Origin: Lachnospiraceae bacterium RM5
GTDB taxonomy: Bacteria > Bacillota > Clostridia > Lachnospirales > Lachnospiraceae
Length of the DNA stretch: 64,000 nucleotides
Direction of reading: 5' to 3'
Assembly: GCA_900110975.1 (NCBI GenBank)
Contig: FOFK01000005.1
Coordinates: forward strand, 162,184 to 226,183
Shown here one piece after another: positions 1-9,237 of this stretch. Position 1 is the stretch's first letter, and each line of letters starts with the position of its first letter. Made by a program: the position numbers and the translations under genes. The notes beneath the pieces are model-generated. The model was not told where the DNA came from. It made no database searches and saw only the letters and a list, made by a program, of their open reading frames with translations.

Positions 1-6
1 CTCTTT

Positions 7-79
7 TACGTTACTCATCACTTTTCTGTTCCAACTTTCAAGTAACGTAGATTGCTAATATTTTCTCATTTACGTTACT
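7..79. repeat. Hairpin repeat family C (TACGTTACTC arms), about 1.5 units at the window edge
   Basis: TACGTTACTC occurs at 7-16 and again at 70-79, 63-64 bp apart. The second copy pairs with AGTAACGTA at 41-49, giving a 9-bp stem and a 21-nt loop. The left half of the first unit is cut off by the window edge. A single cleaner copy of the same hairpin, with 14-bp perfect arms, is at 42413-42459. No coding potential is seen. Confidence 0.7.
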
Positions 80-150
80 CAAGCCCTAATTTCCTGTCTT
101 AAAAAATACATCCTTCATATCCATCACAATCATTACATTCTTTCCAAACG

Positions 151-194
151 CAAAAAATAACGTATAATCCAATATTTCAGGATTATACGTTATT
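151..194 (-). terminator. Rho-independent terminator of the 278-2425 lipoprotein gene
   Basis: A perfect 15-bp stem (156-170 with 180-194) closes a 9-nt loop. On the minus strand it is followed by a run of T (complement of 152-157). It lies about 85 nt downstream of the stop codon. Confidence 0.85.
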
Positions 195-277
195 GGCCAC
201 ATCATATTATTTTCTTATATTATTTCTTATATTATTTCTTTACTTAATCTACTTAGATTTCACCCTTAGTCCCTACT

Positions 278-2425
278 CTACTTAACCTTCTTACCATCCA
301 CATAAAGGCTGTAACCATTTGTATTAACATTATCATATGATCCGTCAAATGAAGTTATATACGAATCTCCAGAAAGATTCCATACTGAATCTGAACTGAG
401 AGTTACATTAATTTCTCCACTTGAATTTTCACTATTGATTGCTCCTGTATAAGTTGAGCTTTCCATACTAATATCAAGGCTTGAAATATCATCAACTATA
501 ATATTTCCTTCTATTGTCTCATTTTTTAATGATACATCGGCTTCTCCACCATTATTTCCTTCTTCACCCCAGCCACTATCATTTCCTGATACTCTTAAGA
601 AAACATCTGTAGCAAGAGTAAATCCTACGTTTTCAAGAGATATTTTAGCGCTTGTATTTGTCACATAAAACATATCTCCTGATAATGATGTAATCGATGA
701 ATCTTTTGCTGTAAAGCTTGCTTCGCCTTCGTCTGCATCGCCTGACATACTCTGATATAACATAATACATTTTAAATAATCTGTGGTTCCATTATGGGAT
801 TTTGTCATATTACCTGTAAGGGATGAATTTGTTATACTAACACTGTTTTTTCCTTCTACGACAACTGCCTCACTGTTGTTTGATATAAGTTCTGCGCTAT
901 CCACCACAATTTCTGCTGTGGAATATATTGCAGGGCTTCCAAGACCGTTAGTTACATATTTACCACCGTTTACATTTAAATTCCCACCACCTCTGTCACT
1001 TCTTATTGCTGCTGAAGAATTTCCAGCTGTCTCAATATCAAGGTTTGTTGCATTTAAAGTAGCACCTCCGGTTACCATAAGACCACCTGAATTATTTTTT
1101 GATGTAACAATCTTTGAATCAGAAATATTTACTGTAGTTCCTTCACCATAACTAAATACTCCATTTCCGTTAATTGCATTTGTTGTTATTGTTGAATTTG
1201 CGATATCAACAACAGCACCATTACAAGCTAAAAATCCTGCATTAGTACCATAAAAATCACCATTTTCAGTATTTGATGAATCGCCTGACTCTTTATTAAT
1301 CGTTACACTATCAAGAGTAACATTTGCACCATCAACTCTTAACGCATTTTCATCATCTCCTGTAGATGTATATGTTTCTGCCGAAACCGTACTATCTTCA
1401 CTTAAAGTTGTAGCTGCAGTACCATTACTCTTTGATGAAGTACCAAAATTCTTCATATCATCACCTGAAGGGCCGCCATTCATGCCACCTTTCATTCCGT
1501 TTGATACAACGCTCACTTCATAAGCTACATCATCTTTTAATGTAAGGCTGATTATCATCCCTTCTTCTAAATCAGATACTGAGATTTCTTCATTTTCATC
1601 AATTGTAAATGTTACTTCCTCATCAGTTTCTTCAAAACCACCCATCTTCATATCCGGCATTTCACCATCTGGAAATTCCGGCATTTCGCCGTTTTCACCA
1701 TTTTCCATATCTGGCATTTCGCCATCTGGAAGCTCCGGTCTTTCGCCATTCTCACCATTCTCCATGTCTGGCATTTCACCATCTGGAAGTTCAGGTTTTT
1801 CGCCATTCTCACCATTCTCCATGTCTGGCATTTCACCATCTGGAAGCTCCGGTTTTTCGCCATTTTTCATGTCCGATGCTTCATCATTTTCACTACTTCC
1901 ACTATTATCACTATTTTCGCTATTTTCACTATTTTTCTTATTCTGCTTTTTATTTGAACTTATATTTGTATCTGTCTCTACATCATCTTCATCTTTACTT
2001 ACATTCGCATCTGCGTCTGCATCATCATCTTCATCTTTACTTACATTCGCATCTGCGTCTGCATCATTATCTTCATCTTTACTTACATTCGCATCTGCGT
2101 CTGAACTCACATCTTTATCTGACTCTTTATTTCCATCCGACTCTACATCTGACTCTGCATCAATATTTTCTTTGGTGTCCTCATTTTCGCCGTCATCTAC
2201 TTTTGTATCCTTATTTTCTTCACTCATAGTTCCAATAACACCGGTAACTTCATCACCATTAATTTCTGTTATTTTAACTAAAATTTCTTCATCTTCACTT
2301 TCACTTTTTTCTGTATTTGCACTTTTACTTACGGAAGAAGAATTTGAATTTTTAGAGCAACCCACAGCTCCTGTTACAACCATTGACACCGAAAGAAATA
2401 AAACCATTATTTTTCTTAATCTCAT
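278..2425 (-). CDS. Acidic repeat-rich lipoprotein with C-terminal beta-helix (adhesin/carbohydrate-binding-like)
   Basis: The N-terminus is a lipoprotein signal: basic start, hydrophobic core, then a VTGAVGC lipobox, so the protein should be anchored to the outer face of the membrane. Next comes a very acidic D/E/N/S-rich stalk with a 14-aa unit (core ANVSKDED) repeated about three times, then a 19-aa unit (core PELPDGEMPDMENGE) repeated four times. The last 350 or so residues are short N/T/S/G-rich strands (NVTLDSVTIN, TVNISDS) typical of a right-handed beta-helix. The upstream GTG at 2434 overlaps the AGGAG ribosome binding site, so the ATG at 2425 (8-nt spacing) is preferred. Family knowledge suggests surface attachment or glycan binding; the ligand is unknown. 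The stalk repeats (42 and 57 bp in DNA) are likely to vary in number. Confidence 0.75.
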   Translation of the reverse strand: MRLRKIMVLFLSVSMVVTGAVGCSKNSNSSSVSKSANTEKSESEDEEILVKITEINGDEVTGVIGTMSEENKDTKVDDGENEDTKENIDAESDVESDGNKESDKDVSSDADANVSKDEDNDADADANVSKDEDDDADADANVSKDEDDVETDTNISSNKKQNKKNSENSENSDNSGSSENDEASDMKNGEKPELPDGEMPDMENGENGEKPELPDGEMPDMENGENGERPELPDGEMPDMENGENGEMPEFPDGEMPDMKMGGFEETDEEVTFTIDENEEISVSDLEEGMIISLTLKDDVAYEVSVVSNGMKGGMNGGPSGDDMKNFGTSSKSNGTAATTLSEDSTVSAETYTSTGDDENALRVDGANVTLDSVTINKESGDSSNTENGDFYGTNAGFLACNGAVVDIANSTITTNAINGNGVFSYGEGTTVNISDSKIVTSKNNSGGLMVTGGATLNATNLDIETAGNSSAAIRSDRGGGNLNVNGGKYVTNGLGSPAIYSTAEIVVDSAELISNNSEAVVVEGKNSVSITNSSLTGNMTKSHNGTTDYLKCIMLYQSMSGDADEGEASFTAKDSSITSLSGDMFYVTNTSAKISLENVGFTLATDVFLRVSGNDSGWGEEGNNGGEADVSLKNETIEGNIIVDDISSLDISMESSTYTGAINSENSSGEINVTLSSDSVWNLSGDSYITSFDGSYDNVNTNGYSLYVDGKKVK

Positions 2426-2475
2426 AAAAATCACTCCTATCTATATTTTTTCAGTATTTACAATAAATTTTCTCA

Positions 2476-2519
2476 GTCAATTCCATATTTGTGTGTAGTC
2501 AAATCCAAATTTGTGTGTA
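2476..2519. repeat. 22-bp direct repeat, two tandem copies
   Basis: Two adjacent 22-bp units (2476-2497 and 2498-2519) differ at two positions. On the minus strand each carries a TTGACT, a -35-like hexamer, upstream of the lipoprotein gene. The proximal one could serve its promoter, but no good -10 is seen at 17 bp. Confidence 0.6.
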
Positions 2520-2530
2520 AATTCCCTTAA

Positions 2531-2945
2531 GCTATAAATTCTTTTGATTTTTCTTTTTTTATAGCCTTTCCTTGCCAAATTTGCCTTTTTTACTCTTCTA
2601 AAAGCTATAATTTCTTTTGTTTTTCTTTTTTTATAGCCTTTCCTTGCCAAATTTGCCTTTTTTACTCTTCTAAAAGCTATAATTTCTCTTGTTTTTTCTT
2701 TTTTATAGCCTTTCCTTGCCAAATTTGCCTTTTTTACTCCTCTAAAAGCTATAATTTCTTTTGTTTTTTCTTTTTTATAGCCTTTCCTTGCCAAATTTGC
2801 CTTTTTTACTCTTCTAAAAGCTATAATTTCTTTTATTTTTCTTTTTTTATAGCTTTCCTTGCCAAATTTGTCTTTTTTACTCTTCTAAAAGCTATAATTT
2901 CTTTTATATTTCTTTTTTTATAGCTTTCCTTGCTCAATATGCTTT
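2531..2945. repeat. Hairpin repeat family A, array 1: six copies with a period of about 72 bp
   Basis: GCTATAA starts at 2531, 2604, 2676, 2748, 2820 and 2891 (spacing 73, 72, 72, 72, 71). In each unit it pairs with TTATAGC about 20 nt later across a pyrimidine-rich loop. A conserved linker (core CCTTGCCAAATTTGCC, then TACTCTTCTAAAA) follows. The whole unit is conserved, not just the arms. Because the period is close to 72, the minus strand reads as an open frame of 24-aa repeats, which is a by-product. Related arrays are at 28460-28716 and 42480-42750. Confidence 0.9.
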
Positions 2946-2988
2946 TTCCCCTTCTCTCCTCTTGCATAAATATTAAATCTTAAATGTG

Positions 2989-3029
2989 AAAAAAAAATGT
3001 ACACAACCAAAAAATGGTGTGTACATTTT
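2989..3029 (-). terminator. Rho-independent terminator of the aroD-aroK operon
   Basis: AAAATGTACACA (2994-3005) pairs with TGTGTACATTTT (3018-3029). On the minus strand the stem is followed by a run of at least eight T. It separates the aro operon from the repeat array and the lipoprotein gene. Confidence 0.88.
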
Positions 3030-3145
3030 CTTATCTTTTCTAAAAATTCCAATATACTAATATTTCCGATATACTAATATTAAATACATCTGCATCGCTA
3101 CGATCAGTTCATATATTTAATCAATTCATTTATTTAATCTATTCA

Positions 3146-3271
3146 GCTGCTATTTACTCATATATTCAATTATCTCAGCTGTTATTTACCCATATATTCA
3201 ATTATCTCAGCTGTTATTACCCATATATTCGATTATCTCAGCTATTATTACCCATATATTCAATTATCTCA
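3146..3271. repeat. Four tandem copies of the 3' end of aroK (31-32 bp units)
   Basis: Units lie at 3241-3271 (inside aroK), 3210-3240, 3178-3209 and 3146-3177, on the minus strand reading TGAGATAATTGAATATATG plus 12-13 bases. The most distal unit still encodes AEIIEYMSK and a TAG stop in the proper frame. The present aroK stop (TGA at 3240-3238) is the first codon of the second unit. Confidence 0.85.
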
Positions 3272-3750
3272 GCTGCTATTTCGTCAACATCCTTATTGTC
3301 TGTCTCTATAACAACATCTGCAACTTCTATGTATCTGTCTTTTCTTCTATCCATAAGCATCTTGATATGATCAACATTCATATTTCCCTTAAGAAGCGGA
3401 CGGGAATCATCATCTTTTACTCTTTCGTAAATAGTTTGAGGTGTTGCAGTGAGCAAAACAATTTTTCCATTTGTTTTGAGTATTTCAACGTTTTTATCTC
3501 TAAGAACAGCTCCACCTCCGCATGAAATAATGCCTTTTTCATTTTTTATTTCATCCAAAGAAGCTGTTTCAATATCCCTGAAACCTTCTTCTCCCTGCTC
3601 TTTAAAAATATCATTGATTGATTTTTGCTCTCTTTCAACAATATAAGCATCCACATCAATTTCTTTTATATCAAGCATTTCTGATAATTTCTTTGAAACC
3701 GTTGTTTTTCCGGTTCCCATAAATCCAATTAAAACTATATTTTTTTCCAT
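3238..3750 (-). CDS. aroK: Shikimate kinase
   Basis: Phosphorylates shikimate at the 3-hydroxyl with ATP, a late step of the chorismate pathway in the cytoplasm. The Walker A loop is at residues 9-17 (GFMGTGKTT). The shikimate-binding motifs follow in the usual order: EIDVDAYI, GFRDIE with the key Arg, CGGGAV, and the lid with DSRPLL. About 170 aa is normal. The ATG at 3750 is preferred over the GTG three bases upstream because of spacing from a GGGA box. It is the last gene of the minus-strand operon, directly after aroD, which supplies the preceding enzyme. The C-terminal tail lies inside a tandem duplication and ends GNNS. Confidence 0.95.
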   Translation of the reverse strand: MEKNIVLIGFMGTGKTTVSKKLSEMLDIKEIDVDAYIVEREQKSINDIFKEQGEEGFRDIETASLDEIKNEKGIISCGGGAVLRDKNVEILKTNGKIVLLTATPQTIYERVKDDDSRPLLKGNMNVDHIKMLMDRRKDRYIEVADVVIETDNKDVDEIAAEIIEYMGNNS

Positions 3751-3776
3751 CACAGATATTCCCTTTTATATATTTT

Positions 3777-4511
3777 TTATTTGCAAGCCTTATCTATGCC
3801 CTCTAAAATACTTTTCAATTTCAAAGCATCCACCTGTCCCGGAGCCGAAGCTTTCATTACACTTCCAAATGTAATATAGCTTCCAAACAATTCACCGTTA
3901 ATTCTTGAAATCATACCAAGTTCCGACATGGACATTGATACTATCGGTTTATCTATCTCATCACAGGCTTTTTTTGTACATGACATAACCCTTAATACAT
4001 CATCAAAATCATTTGGCATATAAGCAGTTTTTATAATATCACCACCCAAATCATCCATGTAATGCATAAGTGATATTATTTCATTTCCAGCCGGTGTTTT
4101 TGCAAAATTATGATTTGATAAAATGATCTTATATCCGTTAGCATGTGCATAATCAATAAGATTTTTCACAACATCCTCATCAATTTTTGCCTCAACATCA
4201 ATAGTATCAGCATCAACTTTTTCATCCATAAGATTTTTCAAAAGCTTCTCATACTCTGATGGAGTTATCTCTTTTTCCCCACCTTCCATCTTTGTTCTAA
4301 AGGTAAGAATTACAGATGCATTTAGATTTTCTTTTATAATCCGGGCATACTTTTTTATTTTATTAATATCAAAACATTCTTTAAGATAATCAATCCTGAA
4401 TTCTATAATATCAAAATAAGATTTTTTTATCTCTTCAATGTTTTTATTTATGCCATCCTCATCCTCTGCAACAACAGGAATACAAATAAGCGGTTTTTTA
4501 TATTTAAACAT
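3777..4511 (-). CDS. aroD: Type I 3-dehydroquinate dehydratase
   Basis: Converts 3-dehydroquinate to 3-dehydroshikimate through a Schiff base. The active-site pieces are visible: EFRID (Glu37, Arg39), the catalytic His in LSNHNF, the Schiff-base Lys in IIKTAYMP, and the C-terminal loop GSVMKASAPGQ. About 244 aa is typical of the type I family. The start codon overlaps the stop of the upstream hexapeptide protein by 8 nt (ATGTTTAA) and has a GAGG box, so the two are translationally coupled. aroK follows after 26 nt. Confidence 0.95.
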   Translation of the reverse strand: MFKYKKPLICIPVVAEDEDGINKNIEEIKKSYFDIIEFRIDYLKECFDINKIKKYARIIKENLNASVILTFRTKMEGGEKEITPSEYEKLLKNLMDEKVDADTIDVEAKIDEDVVKNLIDYAHANGYKIILSNHNFAKTPAGNEIISLMHYMDDLGGDIIKTAYMPNDFDDVLRVMSCTKKACDEIDKPIVSMSMSELGMISRINGELFGSYITFGSVMKASAPGQVDALKLKSILEGIDKACK

Positions 4512-5178
4512 CTTTTTCCTCTTTTAGTACTATTTCATCAGCATTTTTATATATGGAATTTGCTGGAACATATCCTCTTACCATTGAAACCGGATAAATG
4601 TTTGTATTCTGTCCGATAACAGTTCCTGGATTCATAACTGTATTACAGCCAACTTCTACATAACTTCCAAGAATTGCTCCAAGTTTTTTAAGCCCTGTTT
4701 CGACATATCCATCTTTAGTCTTTATACCAACAAGGGATTTATCAGATTTAAGATTCGAAGTAATCGAACCTGCTCCCATATGGGATTTATAAGATAAAAT
4801 AGAATTTCCAACATAGTTATAATGTGGTGTCTGAACATTATCAAAAAGAATTGATGCCTTAAGTTCTGTAGAATTACCTACAACACTTCCCTTTCCCACA
4901 ATAGCATCTCCTCTGATAAATGCACAATGTCTTATCTCTGCATCTTCATCAATGATAAGAGGACCTGTAAGACTTGCACTTTCAGCAACTTTTGCTGATT
5001 TTGCAACCCATACATTTTCCTTAACTTCAACAAATTTATCTTTTGGAAGACTTTTTCCGAGATTGATTATCTTTTCTGATAAGCCGTTAAAAACCTCCCA
5101 TGGATAAGTTAAATCCTTAAATAAATCCTTAGCAATTGTTTTATCTAAATCTAATAAATCTTTTATTTCTAACATCAT
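4504..5178 (-). CDS. Left-handed beta-helix (hexapeptide) acyltransferase-like protein, GlmU C-domain type
   Basis: After about 60 helical residues, the protein shows hexapeptide-repeat turns (VAESASLTGPLIIDEDAEI, FIRGDAIVGKGSVVG, VGCNTVMNPGTVIG) that build a left-handed beta-helix. HYNYVGNSILSYKSHMGAGS resembles the acetyl-CoA site region of GlmU. There is no N-terminal nucleotidyltransferase domain, so it is not a full GlmU. The position directly behind glmS (gap 22 nt) suggests a role in amino-sugar nucleotide metabolism; the substrate is an inference. Three in-frame start candidates exist (5187, 5178, 5175). A GGTG just upstream favours 5178 or 5175. Similar clostridial proteins are often labelled UDP-GlcNAc pyrophosphorylase. 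Confidence 0.75.
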   Translation of the reverse strand: MMLEIKDLLDLDKTIAKDLFKDLTYPWEVFNGLSEKIINLGKSLPKDKFVEVKENVWVAKSAKVAESASLTGPLIIDEDAEIRHCAFIRGDAIVGKGSVVGNSTELKASILFDNVQTPHYNYVGNSILSYKSHMGAGSITSNLKSDKSLVGIKTKDGYVETGLKKLGAILGSYVEVGCNTVMNPGTVIGQNTNIYPVSMVRGYVPANSIYKNADEIVLKEEKDV

Positions 5179-5200
5179 TTTCACCATCCAATATTTTAAA

Positions 5201-7021
5201 TTACTCTACAGTAACTGATTTTGCAAGGTTTCTTGGCTGATCAACATCACAGCCCTTTAATACTGCTGTGTAATATGCAATATACTGCATAGGTATTGCA
5301 ACAAGAAGCGGTGTAAGCTCATCATAAATTTTTGGTATTTTAACTAAATGATTAGCAATGTCTTTTTCAATATCCACATCTTCAGTACAAATCATAGTAA
5401 CCTTTGCACCTCTTGATTTTACCTCTTTAATGTTACTTACTGTTTTTTCAAGTAAATCAGACTGGGTTGCAACAGCTATAACCGGCATATCTTCTGTTAC
5501 AAGAGAAATTGTTCCATGCTTTAATTCTCCTGCTGCATATGATTCAGAATGAATATAAGAAATTTCCTTTAATTTAAGAGAACCTTCCATACTAAGCGCA
5601 TAATCAAGCCCTCTGCCAATATATAATAAGCTTTCTGAGTTAATAAGTCTTGATGCAATAAACTGGCATCTTTCTTTTAATTTTAATACTTCTTCAAGTT
5701 TTTCAGGAATTTCTACAAGAGCCTGTGTAAGTTTCCTGCATCTTTCCTCTGAAATTTCTCCCTTAACATAAGCAAGTTCAAAAGCAAGAAGGTACATTAT
5801 ACTAAGCTGTACGCTGTATGCCTTTGTTGATGCAACTGAAATTTCAGGACCTGCATGAGTATATATAACAATATCTGATTCTCTTGCAATTGTTGAACCT
5901 TTAACATTTACAACAGATGCTGTAGTTGCACCTCTTTCTTTTGCAAGCTTGAGTGCCGCATATGTATCAGCAGTTTCACCTGACTGTGAAATCAAAATAA
6001 CAAGATCATCCTTTGTAATAAGCGGATTACGATATCTGAATTCTGATGCTATATCAACAGTAACCTCTACTCTTGCAAGTTTTTCAATAACATACTTTCC
6101 AACAAGACCTGCATGCATCGCAGTTCCACATGCAACAATATATATTCTTCTAAAGCTCTTTAACATTTCTTTAGTAAGACCACTTTCTTCAAGGTATGGC
6201 ATTCCATCCTGAATTCTTGGTGTAATTGTTGTCTTTATGGCATTTGGCTGCTCATTAATTTCCTTAAGCATGAAATGCTCATATCCGCCTTTTTCTGCTG
6301 CATCCATTGTCCAGTCAGCTTCATTTATTTCTTTTTCAATTACTTTTCCTTCTTCATTTGTGATAAGCACTGAATCTTCTTTGATTGTAGCTATTTCATT
6401 TTTCTCAAGTAAAATATATTTATTTGTATATTTTAAAATAGCAGGAACATCAGATGCTATAAAATTTTCATTTTCCCCAACACCAATAATCAACGGGCTG
6501 TCTTTTCTTACAGCATATAAAACTCCAGGGAAATCCCTGAAAAGAATTCCAAGTGCATAAGAACCATTTACTTTATCAATAACTTTTCCAATTGTTTCTA
6601 TTGGGTTTCCGTTATAATAATAATCAAGAAGTTTTGCTACTGTTTCTGTATCTGTTTCACTTTCAAAACCATATCCCTGATCTAAAAGAAAATCCTTTAT
6701 TTCTTTATAATTCTCAATAATTCCATTATGTACAATACTTACTCTTTTATTTCCATGAGGATGTGAGTTAATATCAGATGGTTCTCCATGTGTCGCCCAT
6801 CTTGTATGTCCGATTCCACAATGTCCTTCAGGCTTTTTCTCCTTTGCCATCTTATCAACAAGATCCTGCAATTTTCCTTTTGACTTTTCTACAACAATTT
6901 TTCCATTTTCAAAAACTGCTATACCCGCAGAATCGTAGCCTCTATATTCAAGTTTTTTAAGCCCGTCTACCAATACATCTGCACATTCTCTTTCTCCAAC
7001 ATACCCAACTATGCCACACAT
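5201..7021 (-). CDS. glmS: Glutamine--fructose-6-phosphate aminotransferase (isomerizing)
   Basis: Makes glucosamine-6-phosphate from fructose-6-phosphate and glutamine, the entry to peptidoglycan and other amino sugars. The N-terminal glutaminase begins MCGIVGYVG with nucleophile Cys2, followed by HTRWATHG and HNGIIENY. Two SIS domains follow (CGTAMHAG, SQSGETADT and SESYAAGELKHG), and the C-terminus ends QPRNLAKSVTVE as usual. 606 aa is the expected length. AGGAGG precedes the ATG. Only 42 nt separate it from topB, so no glmS ribozyme fits in the leader, and transcription appears to come from upstream. Confidence 0.97.
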   Translation of the reverse strand: MCGIVGYVGERECADVLVDGLKKLEYRGYDSAGIAVFENGKIVVEKSKGKLQDLVDKMAKEKKPEGHCGIGHTRWATHGEPSDINSHPHGNKRVSIVHNGIIENYKEIKDFLLDQGYGFESETDTETVAKLLDYYYNGNPIETIGKVIDKVNGSYALGILFRDFPGVLYAVRKDSPLIIGVGENENFIASDVPAILKYTNKYILLEKNEIATIKEDSVLITNEEGKVIEKEINEADWTMDAAEKGGYEHFMLKEINEQPNAIKTTITPRIQDGMPYLEESGLTKEMLKSFRRIYIVACGTAMHAGLVGKYVIEKLARVEVTVDIASEFRYRNPLITKDDLVILISQSGETADTYAALKLAKERGATTASVVNVKGSTIARESDIVIYTHAGPEISVASTKAYSVQLSIMYLLAFELAYVKGEISEERCRKLTQALVEIPEKLEEVLKLKERCQFIASRLINSESLLYIGRGLDYALSMEGSLKLKEISYIHSESYAAGELKHGTISLVTEDMPVIAVATQSDLLEKTVSNIKEVKSRGAKVTMICTEDVDIEKDIANHLVKIPKIYDELTPLLVAIPMQYIAYYTAVLKGCDVDQPRNLAKSVTVE

Positions 7022-7063
7022 AATATTTCCTCCTACTTGGTTAATAAATTTTATATACCAAAA

Positions 7064-9196
7064 TTATTTATAATATACGGATATTTCATTAAATCTTCTA
7101 ATAAGCATACCATGGTTACTTGCTTTTTTAACTGCATTTGTTCTTCTCGAAACAAAACCTTCAAGCTTTTCCATATATTCTTCTTTGTTAATGGCTCCCT
7201 CTGCCACCATGGTAAGACCTTTTTCCCAGCTTGCCGTAAGCTCAGGATTTAAAAGATGTTTTATAGAAGACAATACAACTTCATAAACTATTTCACCTAT
7301 AAATGTAGGTGTTATAATCTGAGTTTTCTTATTAAGGGCTAAATACTTGATATTTATAAGTTTCTTAAGTATCTCAGCTCTTGTAGCACTTGTGCCTATT
7401 CCACTTCCTTTTATCTGTTCCCTTAATTCTTCATCTTCAATAAGCTGTCCTGCATTTTCCATCGCAAGAATTAAATTTCCCGAATTATACCTTTTTGGTG
7501 GTGTCGTTTTCCCCTCTTTTATAAACAAATCACCAACGTTTAGTTTATCATTTTTCTTAATCTTTTTCAATATTTCAAAGGCTTTTATATCAGAACTTTC
7601 TGCCTTATCATTTTCATTATTATTTTCATTATCTTTGCCAGTTTCTTTATCTGTTTCTTTGTCAGTTTCTTTGCTTTCGTTATCCTTTGAATTTTTATTC
7701 ATGAATGAATACTTTGTAACCTTTAAATATCCTTCATCCACAAGCACTTTAAAGGATGAATTAAACCTCTCTTTGTAAGTCTTTTCTCCATCATTATTTT
7801 CACTGTTTTCTTTATTTTCGTCATCAATAAGTGGCATCATAAGTTCTACTGCCATTTTTGAATATTTAGCCGGTGGATAAAAAATACTTAAAAATCTTCT
7901 TACAATAACTTCATAGACTTTTTTGTTTAATTCAGGCATGGTATTTAAATTATTAAGTCCTGCTCCTGTAGGAATAATCGCATAATGGTCAGTGATTTTC
8001 TTGTCATTTGTATATCTTGATTTTTCTATATTTTTGTAACTGCCGGAATTTATTATCTCGTCGCAATATTCTTTAAACATTAAATTTGTGCTGATGCCTT
8101 TAATATTTTTTTCTATTTCTTTTGCGATTGCGGTTGATAATACCCTTGCATCTGTTCTTGGATAAGTTACACATTTCTTTTCATAAAGCTCCTGCACTAC
8201 TTTTAAAGTTTCATCAGGACTTATCTTGAAAAGTTTTGAACATTCATTTTGAAGCTCTGCAAGATTAAAAAGAAGCGGTGCATTTTTATTTTCTGTTTTC
8301 CTTGTAATATCCATAACTTCAGCTTCATGACCACTTTTTTTAATACCTTCAATAAGTTCATCTGCTCTTTCTCTTTTAACGAATCCATTTTCTTTATATA
8401 AATCTGGGTGGTTATAATATTTTGATTCCTTGGAAACTTTCCATTCTGCATTAAAACTGTAATCTTCAGTACAGTCTATTTTTGAAATAACCCTGTAAAA
8501 TTCTGTTTCCCTGAAGTTTCTTATTTCCCTTTCCCTGTTCACAATCATCCCAAGCACGCAAGTCATAACACGCCCTACGGATAATGCAAATGGTTTATCT
8601 CTTTTTAAATAATTTTTTACATCATATCCATATTTTAAAGTCAATGCCCTTGAAAAATTTATTCCCATAAGATAATCTTCTTTCGCTCTTAAATATGCTG
8701 AATCTGAAAGATTATCATAATTTGACCAGTCCTTGGCATTTTTTATTCCCTTAAGAATTTCTTCTTCTGTCTGGGAATCAATCCAAACACGCTTTCTGAC
8801 CTTATCATCCTTAACTTCTGCCATCATATCAACAAGTCTGTATATATATTCTCCTTCTCTTCCTGAGTCGGTGCAAATATATATGGTTGATACATCTTCT
8901 CTGTTTAAAATATTTTTTACGATTTCAAACTGGGATTTTACGGCATCTATAACCTCATACTTCCACTCTTTTGGAAGAAACGGGAGTGTATCAAATCTCC
9001 ATTTTTTCAGCTTGGAATCATACACTTCCGGATAACTCATGGTTACTAAATGTCCCACACACCAGGTTATAATATATTTATCATTTTCTATATATCCATT
9101 TTTATTACCGCCATTTACCTTAAGCACCTTTGCAAATTCCCTTGCAACACTTGGTTTCTCAGCAATAAATACTGATTTTTTTACATTATCATCCAC
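7064..9196 (-). CDS. topB: DNA topoisomerase III (type IA)
   Basis: Relaxes and decatenates DNA by single-strand passage. The Toprim domain is at the N-terminus (FIAEKPSVAREFAKVL, then TDSGREGEY with metal-binding acidic residues). ALSVGRVMTCVLG follows, and the catalytic tyrosine lies in TYPRTDARVLS near residue 345. A K/D/N/E-rich low-complexity insert interrupts the protein around residues 510-550. No C-terminal zinc fingers are present, as in Bacillus-type TopB. The start is a GTG at 9196 with only a weak GGA box, so it is less certain than the rest. The gene lies 41 nt after the HD nucleotidase and 42 nt before glmS. Confidence 0.93.
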   Translation of the reverse strand: MDDNVKKSVFIAEKPSVAREFAKVLKVNGGNKNGYIENDKYIITWCVGHLVTMSYPEVYDSKLKKWRFDTLPFLPKEWKYEVIDAVKSQFEIVKNILNREDVSTIYICTDSGREGEYIYRLVDMMAEVKDDKVRKRVWIDSQTEEEILKGIKNAKDWSNYDNLSDSAYLRAKEDYLMGINFSRALTLKYGYDVKNYLKRDKPFALSVGRVMTCVLGMIVNREREIRNFRETEFYRVISKIDCTEDYSFNAEWKVSKESKYYNHPDLYKENGFVKRERADELIEGIKKSGHEAEVMDITRKTENKNAPLLFNLAELQNECSKLFKISPDETLKVVQELYEKKCVTYPRTDARVLSTAIAKEIEKNIKGISTNLMFKEYCDEIINSGSYKNIEKSRYTNDKKITDHYAIIPTGAGLNNLNTMPELNKKVYEVIVRRFLSIFYPPAKYSKMAVELMMPLIDDENKENSENNDGEKTYKERFNSSFKVLVDEGYLKVTKYSFMNKNSKDNESKETDKETDKETGKDNENNNENDKAESSDIKAFEILKKIKKNDKLNVGDLFIKEGKTTPPKRYNSGNLILAMENAGQLIEDEELREQIKGSGIGTSATRAEILKKLINIKYLALNKKTQIITPTFIGEIVYEVVLSSIKHLLNPELTASWEKGLTMVAEGAINKEEYMEKLEGFVSRRTNAVKKASNHGMLIRRFNEISVYYK

Positions 9197-9237
9197 TGCT
9201 TAGTTATTCCTTTTCTGATTTATTGGTAGTTACCTGC

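Noticed and set aside
1609-2498. Plus-strand open frames opposite the lipoprotein gene
   Set aside because: They are mirror images of its acidic repeats (Ser/Leu/His-rich translations), have no ribosome binding site and no recognisable domain.
2477-2794. Minus-strand open frame of 24-aa repeats
   Set aside because: It is a by-product of a repeat period close to 72 bp (a multiple of three). It has no ribosome binding site, and the same family elsewhere (73 bp) does not keep an open frame.
2531-2945. CRISPR-like array
   Set aside because: The whole 72-bp unit, including the linker, is conserved, so there are no variable spacers, and no cas gene is in the window. The same holds for the arrays at 28460, 42480 and 51181.
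7022-7063. glmS ribozyme or other riboswitch before glmS
   Set aside because: Only 42 nt separate glmS from topB and no ribozyme core is visible.
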